Assembly: GCA_037951105.1 (NCBI GenBank)
Contig: JBAMJV010002091.1
Coordinates: forward strand, 62,001 to 126,000
DNA: 64,000 nucleotides
Direction: 5' to 3'
Origin: Echinarachnius parma
Lineage: Eukaryota; Echinodermata; Echinoidea; Clypeasteroida; Echinarachniidae
In this document: positions 53,795-63,588 of the stretch, piece after piece
How the letters are laid out: each line of letters opens with the position of its first letter
Position numbering within the stretch: the stretch's first letter is position 1
The notes under the pieces: generated by a model
What the model saw: only the letters and a program-made list of their open reading frames with translations
Told to the model about the DNA's origin: nothing
The model's database searches: none
Position numbers and translations under genes: made by a program

Positions 53795-54060
53795 ATGGGC
53801 CAGCTAGTACAGAAAAAAGTAAGTGGACGTATCAGATCAAAGATATACATATATATTCTATCAACCCTTCGAGGCAATTTCTGGTATAATTCTAATAACA
53901 AAAATAAGAAAGTGAACTTTGAGATGACCCCATTCGGTGAACAGGAAAGTAGGGTGTGGGATAGGTTTGACAAGTTTCTATCCTTTCAGAAGGCAAAGGA
54001 ACGCGCACGATTCCTTTTCCTACCCTCGTGGCCAATTGTGGTCGACCCCGTTTCCAAAAT
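53795..54060 (+). CDS. protein-like plus-strand frame cut by a transposon (weak)
   Basis: A 102-codon frame whose middle (residues M-T-P-F-G-E-Q-E-S-R-V-W-D-R-F-D-K-F-L-S, then F-Q-K-A-K-E-R-A-R-F-L-F-L) looks protein-like and is GC-richer than the flanks. 'tctatcctttcag' inside could be a splice acceptor. The last 14 residues lie in the TTAA|CCC element at 54066. No family recognised; minus-strand frames overlap. Confidence 0.2.
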
Positions 54061-54065
54061 ATTAA

Positions 54066-54342
54066 CCCATTCAGGAACATTTGATTTCATCATTTCAGTA
54101 TAACATAAATTCTCCATAGACCATAGCCCAAGGGAAAAAAATAAAATTAATTTTTCGGTTGCTACTTTGTCAAGCTCACCTGCATGAAATAGCACTCTAA
54201 AATTTGTTTTGCATCAATTGAACTCTAGATGCAAATTATGGGGGCTCTTTTTGGCATTTCGAGGGCTAATTCGCCTTTAGGCCCCTCATTTTTTTCCACT
54301 GCCTAGCCTAGATATTTTCTGGACCATGCAGTCCTGAATGGG
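54066..54342 (+). mobile_element. TTAA|CCC element carrying an internal insertion
   Basis: CCCATTCAGGAACATTTGAT..at the left and CAGTCCTGAATGGG at the right are the ends of the family seen uninterrupted at 60430-60514. TTAA precedes and TTTA follows. About 185 extra bases of unknown origin lie between 'accatagcccaa' and 'gatattttctgg'. Confidence 0.65.
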
Positions 54343-54345
54343 TTT

Positions 54346-55299
54346 AGTTGCAGGTGCACCAAAACTAGAACAAATTTTGACCTAAACAAGAACAAGTTTA
54401 GCCAGGCCTGAAGAAAAAGTTGTGCTGTCAGAAACCAGATTGATTGATTGAAGTTATAGGAAATAACTGACTGCCCTTGTCAAAATACGGTGTATTTAAT
54501 TATTGGATTTGGATTCTTCCTACAGTAAGAATCTAGATTATATTATGAAGAAAAATATTGATCTCCTCGGGCATACAGTCTAAAAATACTGCAACCTCAT
54601 CTATACTCATGGCATAGTCTTATTTATTTCCATCATTACCAGTAATTGCAAATGTACTGTTACAGGACCCTACTACGAAATGTCATCAAGTTTAATTAGA
54701 CATACATAATGGGTCTATAAATGAGAGGATTATTTAGGTCACATTCAATTGAATATTCTTTCATCCTTTATGTGCATGATCAGTTGCAGAACCCAAATAG
54801 TTTCTTTCTTAGAAAGAGAGAATCAATATGATACATGTCAGTCCGAGCATCTGCACATCTCCTTCATATAATTTTATGTCAACTACCATAGAAATGCTAG
54901 ACATTAATTGGCTCTTTGTCTCATCATCATTATATGAAGATAGGAGGAAGGAGAGAAAGAAGGGGTGTAGTTACCCTCATGGGGGTATTCTTGCCCCCTT
55001 CACTAACTCACTATTAGTTTAGAAATTATCAGTCTACATCAATGTAATTCATGGCATAGCTAGGCTACTGCCCCCTCCCCCAATAGGGAATTTTGCTAAG
55101 CTCCCCTCACTACCCCTAGTGTGCTATAAAGATAATTAAATATATTCATAACATCGATTGAAATAATCGCACAGGCTAGCACCCCCCCCCCCCCCCTCCC
55201 CCATTGAAACCCTTTATACCCCTCTTAGTTTGCCCCCTCCCCCATTTGTGAGTTGACCATGGCTATTCCCTTGAGAAAAGAGATATTCCTAACTAGCCC
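54346..55299. other. single-copy AT-rich stretch with C15 run
   Basis: No supported gene. C15 at 55182-55196 lies in a C/T-rich context; 'accctcatgggggtattctt gccccctt' near 54975 resembles the blocks beside the G tracts at 6800-7000. Confidence 0.4.
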
Positions 55300-55733
55300 T
55301 TTGTCCAGTCTTAATTAGCCCTTTGTCCCATCTATGCCATCTCTATTGATCCTTAGCTGTCTGTCTAGAAGCCGGAGGAGAGGTTGAAGGTCATATGAGA
55401 GAGACATACCATGACTGGGAACTTTCTGTGTCATAAGCAAGGATGATGCCTTTGGAGGAACTATAACTTAGTCCAGTCTTAATTAGCTCTTTGTTATGCG
55501 TGGTTATGAATTTAAATGATCTCTGCCAGGGAGAAAGGGTTAAAGGTCATATGGGAGAGAAATACCATGACTGGGAACTGTCATACGCAAGGACGATGCC
55601 TTAGGACGAACCAGAATAAGCCTCTTAATTAGTCCTTTGTCGTACACATTGATCTAATTAACCATCTTTTACCTACTATTGTCTGTCTGGAAGGAAAAGG
55701 TTAAAGGTCATATATCAGAGCTCTTGGTATTAA

Positions 55734-55806
55734 CCCGTTCCCTTGGAGCTTCTGAGATCCCCATAGACTTTGTACACAACCCACCAGGTTCCCTGTAGTC
55801 AAGGGG
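55734..55806 (+). mobile_element. 73-bp TTAA-flanked miniature element
   Basis: CCCGTTCCCTTGGAGCTTCT..GTAGTCAAGGGG between two intact TTAA (55730-55733, 55807-55810), inside a tandem unit. Same family as 57402 and 6549. Confidence 0.8.
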
Positions 55807-56093
55807 TTAATAAAGGACATATCATGAATGGGAGCTGTCTTACACATGTATGTACCTATGGTGCTGTCTTACGATGAACCAGAACTACAATGTAGCCCTT
55901 TGCCTATCCGTATCTAGCCCTCATCGTTCATTCTTAATTAGCCCTTTGTCCCATCTTTGTCATCTATCTATTGACATAATTAATCCCACAGGCTATACCA
56001 GCTCTCTGTCTGGGAGGAAAGGTTGAAGGTCATAGGTGAGAGGCAAAGGACATGCCTGGATAATTTCTAGATAATGCTGTATGACAGATGAGA

Positions 56094-56205
56094 GTCCCCA
56101 TTGCAGAAAGAGAAAATTTGCGCTTTCAACCAATCAGATTTGTGCATTTAGAACACATGATCTGACTTACAATCTATTGTATGATCTCTTTCTGCAACGG
56201 GGTCC
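56094..56205. mobile_element. about 111-bp fold-back element 'GTTGCAGAAAGAG'
   Basis: Left GTCCCCATTGCAGAAAGAG and right CTCTTTCTGCAACGGGGTCC are inverted repeats. The interior includes 'caaccaatcagatttgtgca' with a CCAAT-like word. A partial copy is at 37318-37410. Confidence 0.8.
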
Positions 56206-56560
56206 AGAACAAGCTTGATGTCCAGTCTTAATTAGCTCTTTAATCATATTAATCCCCTGTAAGCTCCTATAGATTGTGTCGGTTGATAGGCCCAAGAAAA
56301 AGCTGAAGTAAGCTTACAACAACAACAACAGCACCAGCAGCAGCAGCAAGCAACATCAGCAACAACATATATGACATATGAGAGAGGTATAAGTCGTATA
56401 ACAGAAAACATTATTATTCGGAACTGTCACGTAGAAGATGAACCAGAACTTACCGTGTATACACTATTGATTAGTCTTCTGTCCCATCTAACTCTCACAA
56501 TTAATGCCCCAGGCTTGAAGGTTCTGTAATGGAGGAAAAGAAATGCCATATATACATGTA

Positions 56561-57397
56561 AGACAAAGATAAAGGACATGCCATGGCTGGGAATCATCAA
56601 ATGATAATGACAAAAGGATTTGAATGATTAGATGATAATGATGAAAGGATGTAATGCCTAAGGGCTATAATGATGAACCAGGAATCCTGATCGCTCAGGA
56701 ATTATCCATATTCTTGAAAAAGAACTCTTTTTAGAGTTTCTGCCCATCTTTGGAAAACCAACATTTAAAATTTGCTATATTATTGTCTCATATTAAATAA
56801 AATATGATTAAAAGCTAATCTGAGAAGATTAGGACTTGAAAATATATCTTATAGAAATTATATTGATTTTTATAGCTCAAAACAATTTCATCAACTTGAT
56901 GTTGTGGTTCATGGAATGTCAGGTTTTTTGTTAACTTGAGGATGCCTGCACATAGCATTGTACAACATGTACAATGATGATGCCTCACAACAAAAACAAA
57001 GACCCTGATTCCTTTGTAGTAAACAAATAAGTGTCATAACTCATAAGCTGAAATGTGAGAAGATCTTTCATCATTATTTTATTTTCACAGCAATAATTCT
57101 GTCATCAAATTAGTCTCATTAGCTGAAAAGTAAACAGATCACTCAAAATGATGTGACATTAAACATCTGTACCCTTCAATTCACAAACTCGTCAAAAAAA
57201 AGAAGAAAAGAAGATAAATGAGGACAAGTCTGTCATAATCTGTTTTTTTTTTCTCGCATCTATTTTTTTCACACCAGAGATTAACAGTGAAATGGTGCAG
57301 CATTCTTTCAACACTGAGATCATTAGGAAGTATGCCCCTCCAGGCTATGCAAACTGTACACAAATCATACAGATCGTGGGAGTGAGAATTAGGGCAT
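56561..57397. other. AT-rich stretch, nothing recognised
   Basis: No tandem array, element or convincing frame. Only short A- and T-runs. Confidence 0.35.
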
Positions 57398-57401
57398 TTA
57401 A

Positions 57402-57473
57402 CCCGTTCCCTACGAGTTTATGAAATCCCTGTAGACTTTGTACACAACCCACTCGGTTCCCGTGGTCAAGGAG
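57402..57473 (+). mobile_element. 72-bp TTAA-flanked miniature element
   Basis: CCCGTTCCCTACGAGTTTAT..GTGGTCAAGGAG with TTAA at 57398-57401 and 57474-57477. 'ctgtagactttgtacacaac' matches 55734. Confidence 0.8.
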
Positions 57474-57521
57474 TTAATATTTTTGTTGATGCTATATAAC
57501 AAGAGTTACGCATACCCAGGA

Positions 57522-57909
57522 CAGGGCTCGACACTCGCACTGGCCCGCCACTCGCACTGGCCCGCTGGCCCGGGGCCAGTGAAATTGCACTTCGGGCCAG
57601 CAAAAATGTATAAAAGACATATTTTGGTGGCCCGATCGGGCAAGCAGATTTTCAACCCGACATTGACAAAATTAGAAAAATCTGGTTTTCTTCCATGTTA
57701 TGCTTCCATCTACATTATAATCACAGATTTGATCAGGAAAGAGTGATATTTTGAATAGTAAAAAGTTTACTCATGAAATACAATTTTCGGGCCAGTAAAT
57801 TTTTCTTTTGGGCCAGTAAATTTTTCTTTCGGGCCACCAGAAAAGGGGAAGAAATTATTTCACTGGGCCCGACCGGGACACTGACAAAAAAGGCGAGTGT
57901 GGAGCCCTG
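57522..57909. mobile_element. 'CAGGGCTCGACACTCGC' element, best copy, 388 bp
   Basis: CAGGGCTCGACACTCGC and GCGAGTGTGGAGCCCTG are inverted with one mismatch in 17. 'cgggccagtaaatttttctt' is locally duplicated, as is 'ccactcgcactggcccg' at the left end. No clean target duplication is visible. CAGGG-type ends suggest a hAT-like origin, but that is inference. Confidence 0.8.
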
Positions 57910-58473
57910 GAATACCATCTTGTATCTGTATGTAATTGTAACACTAGCGTGATGTCATCACTTCACTACTCTATATATTTATAGACCTACATATAGGTCT
58001 ATGATATAACCCAATGTATATTGTTTGTATCTCAACTACTTGGGTTGAGAAATGACAACAATAAATTTGTACAGTTTTCATGTAATCTACACTCTCCTTC
58101 CTATATATATACACACAAAATAAAATGCTGTTTACAACCCCAACAGTTCTAAAACTGACTATGATCGCCCACAGTTATTTGCACAAAATTTCAGAAATGT
58201 TTGCCCACGCTGGGGTGGAAATCTGTGGTGAGGGGTGTCATATTTTTGCAGGTCTCTTTAAAACAAAATTATCTTCATATAACACAACCACAGGAGTTCG
58301 AACTATGCTCGAGCCTTTAGGCAACATCTCAAAATTATTTCCAGGAAAAATCAATGGTGAAATTCCATTGATTGACTGTGGGTAAACATACAGTACATGT
58401 ATATATGTGTTATATCAGCATACCACTCTGAACACTGGGAAAAACAAGCCCTTATGAGAGGATGCCATTTTAA
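57910..58473. other. single-copy stretch
   Basis: An 86-codon plus-strand frame (58125-58385) has fairly protein-like composition but no domain or splice support; I do not call it a gene. No repeats seen. Confidence 0.3.
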
Positions 58474-58544
58474 CTTGTTCCTTACTTGATTTTGAATTCC
58501 CCATAGAGTTGATACAGGCTCACCATGTTCCCACAGGCAATGGG
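58474..58544 (+). mobile_element. 71-bp TTAA miniature element
   Basis: CTTGTTCCTTACTTGATTTT..ACAGGCAATGGG; TTAA precedes, TTGG follows (decayed). 'ccccatagagttgatacagg' is the family core. Confidence 0.7.
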
Positions 58545-58724
58545 TTGGAGCTCTCATTTGAATAATAATCCAATTTCCATATTCAATTTAATATGGGGGG
58601 CACTAATGAACATAAAAATTATACTTGCTAATTGTTGAACTTGAACTTAAATTGAACGTCAATATAAAAATACAACTAATTGAGAACATAATGAATACCA
58701 ACGGCATACTTGTTTTTCCAAATC

Positions 58725-59165
58725 TCTCTTTCAAATATTTCCTCAAATGGTGAAAACACTTCTCTTTTGTCTCAAGTGAACATGATGTAGTAAAACTTAA
58801 TTCACAGGTCTACAATTTACGCTTCTGTTTTTCCCACTACACAATTTGTATATCAAATATTTCCTCAAATGGCAAAAATACTTCTCTTTTGCTGAACAGC
58901 TCTCAAGTGAACATGTAATGATGTAGCAAAACTTAATTCAATGGTCTACAATTTATGCTTCTGTTTTTCCCATTACACAATTTCTATATCAAATATTTCC
59001 TCAAATGGTGAAAATACTACTCTCTTGTACAGGTCTCAAGCGAACATGTACATGATGCAGCAAAACTGAATTCAATGGTCTGCAATTTCAAAACACTTCT
59101 GTTTTTCCCTTCTGTTTTTCCCATTAGACAATTTCTATATCAAATATTTCCTCTTTCATTGACAG
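58725..59165. repeat. tandem array, about 125-150-bp unit, 4 copies
   Basis: 'caaatatttcctcaaatgg' at about 58732, 58855 and 58991, truncated near 59141; units share 'tctcaagtgaacatg', 'gatgtagcaaaacttaattc' and 'cttctgtttttcccattaca'. Copies are well conserved. Confidence 0.9.
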
Positions 59166-59239
59166 GCTTAGCAGGTGAAAGACTCGTTACCGACGTTAAT
59201 TGTCTCCCTTTTCCTGTGTCGTTGAACCAAGACGGATGA

Positions 59240-59662
59240 ACTTGATTCTTGCGTTCACAATCCAATGCACCCCCCCCCCCTACTATTCATTCCATACACA
59301 AGTGCATAACATGTACTACTCACATTTTATGCAGGGATCATTCAACATTCCATTGCCCCCCCCCCCACCCCCCCCCCAAAAAAAAAAAAAATTAAGTTGT
59401 TGTTATTATATATTTTAATATATTGTTGGCATTTCAAATGAGCTTGATTCTTGCAATCACAATGCATCACCCTCTAATTTTCTTTCCATAAATAAGTGCA
59501 TAAAATGTACTACAACCTATACAGCAGGGACCATTCAAAAACCAAAGTCATGTTGTGCCCCCAATCATTTGCGTGCCCCTCCCCAATCAGTTCAAAACCG
59601 CTATGCCACTGCACCAACCAGTAAAAACATTTACATGCATATACAGGCACAAAACAATGTTG

Positions 59663-59693
<31 letters not shown>

Positions 59694-59700
59694 AAAAAAT
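59240..59700. repeat. diverged repeat with three poly-C (two poly-C/poly-A) tracts
   Basis: C11 (59270-59280), C11-A-C10-A14 (59356-59391) and C20-A16 (59664-59699) are embedded in a repeated context: 'ataagtgcataaaatgtact' near 59491 resembles 'acaagtgcataacatgtact' near 59297, each followed by 'gcaggga.cattcaa'. Confidence 0.85.
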
Positions 59701-60240
59701 GAGAACAAAAAATGAGCAAAACAACATAGACAAAACAAGAGAACTTCCTGAGATTTGAATCTTTGTTGCTCCCAGCGATACCACCACGAACTTCCCTTCC
59801 GCACAAACCTACAATCAATAGTTGGCGGACAAAAGAAGACACAACGGCATAATGCATTGCGGCGTTCCATCCGAAATGAAGTTTAATGGGCCAGAAAAGT
59901 ACACGCGTAGTCATAAAGTGTGCGCTATCTCACAATCTATACATTATACTGTATTATACTACTGCTGTTTTCATGACAGAGATATATTACAGACCTTTTC
60001 TAATACTTATTCAGAATTATTAGTAAATGTCAGACGGCCAGACAAGATTTCAGGTTTCGATCATTCACAATTTGTCTCGTGGGAGACCCTTTGTGTTCCC
60101 TGAATTATCTCCTTTTTGCATCAGGTCTACATACAGACATACTACATGTAGACCCTTGTGTAGAATTAATAGACAGACTTGTGCAAGAAGATGATAGAAA
60201 GCAGAGGCTAGATTATTACATTCCAGAAACTCTACCATAC
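59701..60240. other. single-copy stretch
   Basis: A 93-codon plus-strand frame (59822-60103) overlaps a minus-strand frame and lacks splice support or a domain; not called. Otherwise nothing recognised. Confidence 0.3.
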
Positions 60241-60242
60241 CA

Positions 60243-60410
60243 ATGCAGGAATTAAATTTGTATTTTAGGGGGCTACTTTTCCAATCTGATGGATATCCAG
60301 AAATTTTTCACATAATACCCTATGGTAATTTTAGGGGCTACCTACTGATTTCAGGGGGCTATTTTGAAAACTAGGGTGCAAAATCGCACTCAGACCCCGT
60401 ATATTTCATA
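60243..60410 (+). mobile_element. dispersed repeat, relative of 42533-42705
   Basis: 'tgtattttagggggctactt' ... 'accctatggtaattttaggg' ... 'gatttcagggggctattttg' are shared, in inverse orientation, with 42533-42705. Class unknown. Confidence 0.55.
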
Positions 60411-60429
60411 CCCTGTACCATACAATTAA

Positions 60430-60514
60430 CCCCTTCAGGACTGGTCCCTAAAATATTTGGGCTGAGGTCTATGGAGAATACATTTTATAGCAAAATCTAT
60501 CAGTTCAGAATGGG
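60430..60514 (-). mobile_element. 85-bp TTAA|CCC miniature element, uninterrupted copy
   Basis: CCCCTTCAGGACTGGTCCCT..GTTCAGAATGGG with TTAA before and TTTA after. It is the reference for the interrupted copies at 12626 and 54066. Confidence 0.75.
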
Positions 60515-60607
60515 TTTAGTATAAAATGACAACCAAGAAAGAAGGCAGATTTTATCAGAATAAAGGGGGTTGAAAATATTCAGAAGATGTTCAGAATCAA
60601 TCCTTAA

Positions 60608-60985
60608 AGGGATCTAGTAACTTTGTTGACATGTGCAAAAAGTGATGAATGGTTGATGCAATGAATATTATTGTTATCTCATATGTCCACAGGGTATTGT
60701 GTGAAAATTTCAAGTCAAATGGACATTGCATGGCCAAGTAATGAGCGAAAATGCAAAGTGATATTCAATAACTCACTGCACTCGCTTTGTACACAGAAGA
60801 AAAACTCGCCCGGAGTTTTTCTTATCTGAATACTTCGATCGTACATATCTTTGTAACGAAAGGGAAATTTGAAAAACCGAAACCTGTCCCATGATTTTAT
60901 TGTTAATACGGATACAACAAGGTATGAGGGAACCGCTAGAATTAAAATTTTATTTTGAGGATTTGGACAATGTTACTAAGTCCCT
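60608..60985 (-). mobile_element. 378-bp TTAA element, family b, inverted
   Basis: TTAA at 60604-60607 and 60986-60989; ends AGGGATCTAGTAACTTTG and GACAATGTTACTAAGTCCCT. It is very close to 29885-30272, so these two are the youngest family-b pair. Confidence 0.9.
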
Positions 60986-61239
60986 TTAAATCTACAAAAT
61001 ATAACTGAAGATCAAGGAAGATTTAATTTTACAAACTACAAAAGGAAAGATGATATTGGTGGTTTGGCAAAATAAGTTCTAAGACTATAACGATTCAAAT
61101 ATTTGGAGTAATCTAGAAATGTATACTGTAAAAAAATAGCTCAGTCTATGCAAATCTGGTAGCAATAAATTAAGGTGCTTTATGAAGTAAACCCTCTGTG
61201 AAAAATAAGTCCACTTTTTAGTTCAGTTCACAGTCTTGG

Positions 61240-61640
61240 GAATGATCGAGCAATTACTTCAGCTTCTTAGCTGCACACGCTCTAGACTGTTTCGGAGGAT
61301 TGCATTGCAATTTATTTGTTTAGAACTACTAGTATCAATTACCATGTTTCCTCTCAGGTGAACCTTTCCCTTGACCATATTGAACTCGTGTCAAAATTAG
61401 TCCACTAGTTTCAGTCTCCCCATTCAGTAGATTAACCTCAAAACTGTGATCAGACAGTGGAAATTAGACATACTTCAAGCAATTACAACAGCTTCTTAGC
61501 TGCACACTCTCTAGACAGTTTCGGATGATTGTATTGCAGTTTATTTGTTTCTACTAGAGTATCAATGACCAAGCTTCCTCTCAGGTGAGCCATTCCCTTG
61601 ACCAAATTCTGTAATTAATATCCCCACTGGAGAAATTGGA
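61240..61640. repeat. 231-bp direct repeat, 2 copies
   Basis: 'cagcttcttagctgcacac' at about 61259 and 61490, continuing through 'gtttcgga.gattg.attgca' and 'ttcctctcaggtgarcc'. Good conservation. Confidence 0.8.
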
Positions 61641-61714
61641 GTTCAGTCATCTAAAGCAGGTGGATACTGACTTGTAGTTCAAATTCAAAACATCTGGGAA
61701 ACATTGGTAAAAGT

Positions 61715-61930
61715 AAAAGTGATCTAGTAGCATTGTCCAAATCCACAAATCTTACTTTAGAACTCTAGTGTTTCTCTCATACCTTGTAATAAGCATGGAT
61801 AGGTTTCAGTTTTTTTCTTTGAATTTCCCTTTCATTAAAGATATTTACGATTGAAGTGTTCAGATTTTTAATTATCCACTGGATAGGAAGAACTTTGGAC
61901 AAAGTCAGTGCAATGAGTTAGCAAAGTAGA
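61715..61930 (+). mobile_element. family-b TTAA element, truncated
   Basis: 'gtgatctagtagcattgtcc' start, 'tatttacgattgaagtgttc', 'atccactggatagg' and 'cagtgcaatgagttag' are in family order; similarity ends there. The left TTAA is lost. Confidence 0.75.
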
Positions 61931-62105
61931 TTCATTGTAGCACTATAAAAAAGCAGAGTGGTATTGCTAAAAGTTCTAAGCGCGAAGCTATAGTGAGGTC
62001 AGCATTTGGAAAATGCCAATAATGATAAAATAAGCTACAGAAAAAAAATGTCCATAAAATTGCAACTATTTCTACGAAATATGTCAATGGAGTGAGACAA
62101 CTTAA

Positions 62106-62660
62106 AGGGAAAGTTGAGTTTTGGTAGAGAGGGCGCTAGACTACTTAATTGGTTTGTGAGGTAATGAAAAACTGAGTGTAAAATTTGAAAGAGCATAATA
62201 TTTAAACAATAAAATCATCTTTGTTTGATCAAAATCGGTTCAGAAACGGCTGAAATATCCATAAATATAACAATTTGTAATAAATCCGGGGCCCCGGGTT
62301 TATTAGAGAATTTTGAACCAGCCGTTAAAAATTCAAAAAAAGCTTCCTCTTTTCAAAAAACTTACAAAATAGGTATTTAAATAGTTGTTTGTTATTTCTC
62401 TATCTAATCACTATTACAACAAAGCATCACATGCACAATATTTTATTCAAAATGGTTGAAACCGATGAGTGTTTAGAGAGCGCCCTCTTACGTTTTAACG
62501 GCTCTTTTTGAATGATAACATGATCTTTACTACGTCATTTGTAATTTTGTGTTCCTTTCTAGTTATAACTATTAGTTTGTAATGTAATGATGCAGGTTTT
62601 GGTTACTAAAATTCAGTTTCACTAAAACTGTACTCTCCTTACCAGAACTCAACTATCCCT
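62106..62660 (-). mobile_element. 555-bp TTAA element, family a, inverted
   Basis: TTAA at 62102-62105 and 62661-62664; ends AGGGAAAGTTGAGTTTTGG and CCAGAACTCAACTATCCCT. Closest to 11275-11817, in the opposite orientation, including the 'ggggcccc' centre. Confidence 0.9.
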
Positions 62661-62924
62661 TTAATATCACAAGTTGGCAGTCAAGGCAATGTGGTTGACT
62701 TTAATAGCAAATGTCTTTAATTAAGTACTTCTCTAAACATTCTAATTGACTTCTTAAACTTCATGACAACTGTGTCAGCGATGTTAATCAAAGGTTCGCA
62801 GCCAAACCAATAGAGGATATTCTGGAAATGTCAATTAGCTTATCAAGATCAGACCCTTGCCAAGTAGTAAGTACCCTGTCCATGGTGATTTGGGCAGGCC
62901 AGACCAGAAAGCGAGTTCGACAAG

Positions 62925-63365
62925 GATGCAAGTTAGGTCAGTTGTGAGTGCGTCTGACCGAGATCCTTGCCCCTATGTTACAGAAATATAAGTGCGCTAG
63001 CTAGCGGCAAACTTAAAAGGCGATCTCTGCTGAAATTGAGCTCGCGGACTATTCCGCACGCTACTAGTACTAGTATCTGAACCTGCTGCATGCTCACAAT
63101 TTCAGCAGATATCACCTAATAAGCTTGCCACTAGCTAGTTGCTAGCTTGTGACACACATTATATTTCTGTAGGGGTGGGAATGCAGTTCAAATCCCACCA
63201 TTGGAAACAGCGTATTTTGCAGAGGCTAGCACAGCTCAGTTGTGAGCATGTCTGGCCGAGAACCTTGGGAATGTACTATTTGCAGAGGTTTGTAGGCTCA
63301 GTTGTATAAAGCGCATCTGAGACCCAAGTTGCATACAGAACGCAGTTAGAATCTCACCATCGATC
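62925..63365 (+). repeat. three tRNA-like tandem units
   Basis: 'ggtcagttgtgagtgcgtct', 'gctcagttgtgagcatgtct' and 'ggctcagttgtataaagcgc' resemble tRNA D-arm/A-box sequence. The first is followed (after a transposon is removed) by 'gcagttcaaatcccacca' and the third by 'gcagttagaatctcacca', which resemble the T-arm/B-box. None folds into a complete tRNA, so these look like decayed tRNA-derived SINE or tRNA pseudogene units in tandem. Confidence 0.5.
62981..63169. mobile_element. 189-bp TA-flanked fold-back element inside a tRNA-like unit
   Basis: CAGAAATATAAGTG..and ..CATTATATTTCTG ends with TA on both sides (62979-62980, 63170-63171); the inner arms 'gcgctagctagcggcaaact' and 'agcttgccactagctagttg' also pair. 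Relative of 18984-19205. Confidence 0.85.
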
Positions 63366-63427
63366 ATGGATTCATGGTATATTTTGCCACATATGAAATG
63401 CAAATTAAGGTTAACTCATGATGTTAA

Positions 63428-63499
63428 CCCATTGCATACAGGAACCTGGTGGGCGATGTATTAAGTCTATAGGGATTTAAGAATCTCAAAGGGTATGGG
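63428..63499 (-). mobile_element. 72-bp TTAA-flanked miniature element, inverted
   Basis: CCCATTGCATACAGGAACCT..AAAGGGTATGGG with TTAA at 63424-63427 and 63500-63503. Inverse of the 4145 unit. Confidence 0.8.
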
Positions 63500-63510
63500 T
63501 TAAAACTTAC

Positions 63511-63588
63511 CTCCCCCATGCAGGAAAGGATTCACAGAAAACACCACTCCCTTGGATAGGACGATAAATACAAAATAAGTCTTATCAT
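63511..63588 (-). CDS. candidate internal exon, minus strand (weak)
   Basis: On the minus strand a perfect GTAAGT donor (63510-63505) follows 78 bases that are open in one phase (residues D-K-T-Y-F-V-F-I-V-L-S-K-G-V-V-F-S-V-N-P-F-L-H-G-G) and are preceded by a mediocre acceptor ending CTGTCAG at 63589. Length is a multiple of three. The peptide has a beta-strand-like look but no recognised family, and no partner exon was identified. Confidence 0.22.

Larger units (their letters stand above)
55300..56560. repeat. tandem array, about 160-bp unit, about 6 copies
   Basis: 'ggttgaaggtcatatgagag' or variants near 55383, 55540, 55699, 56021 and 'accatgactgggaactttct' near 55409, 55568 recur, with 'gtccagtcttaattagctct ttgt' between units. 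Insertions at 55734-55806 and 56094-56205 interrupt it. 'caacaacaacagcaccagca' near 56325 is a local CAR-repeat. Confidence 0.75.

Noticed and set aside
59510-59914. 134-codon minus-strand frame with polyglycine
   Set aside because: It is driven by the C20/A16 tract; two further phases are open over the same bases.
63172-63210. Functional tRNA gene
   Set aside because: T-arm-like and D-arm-like words are present, but no complete cloverleaf or acceptor stem can be drawn, even after removing the inserted element.
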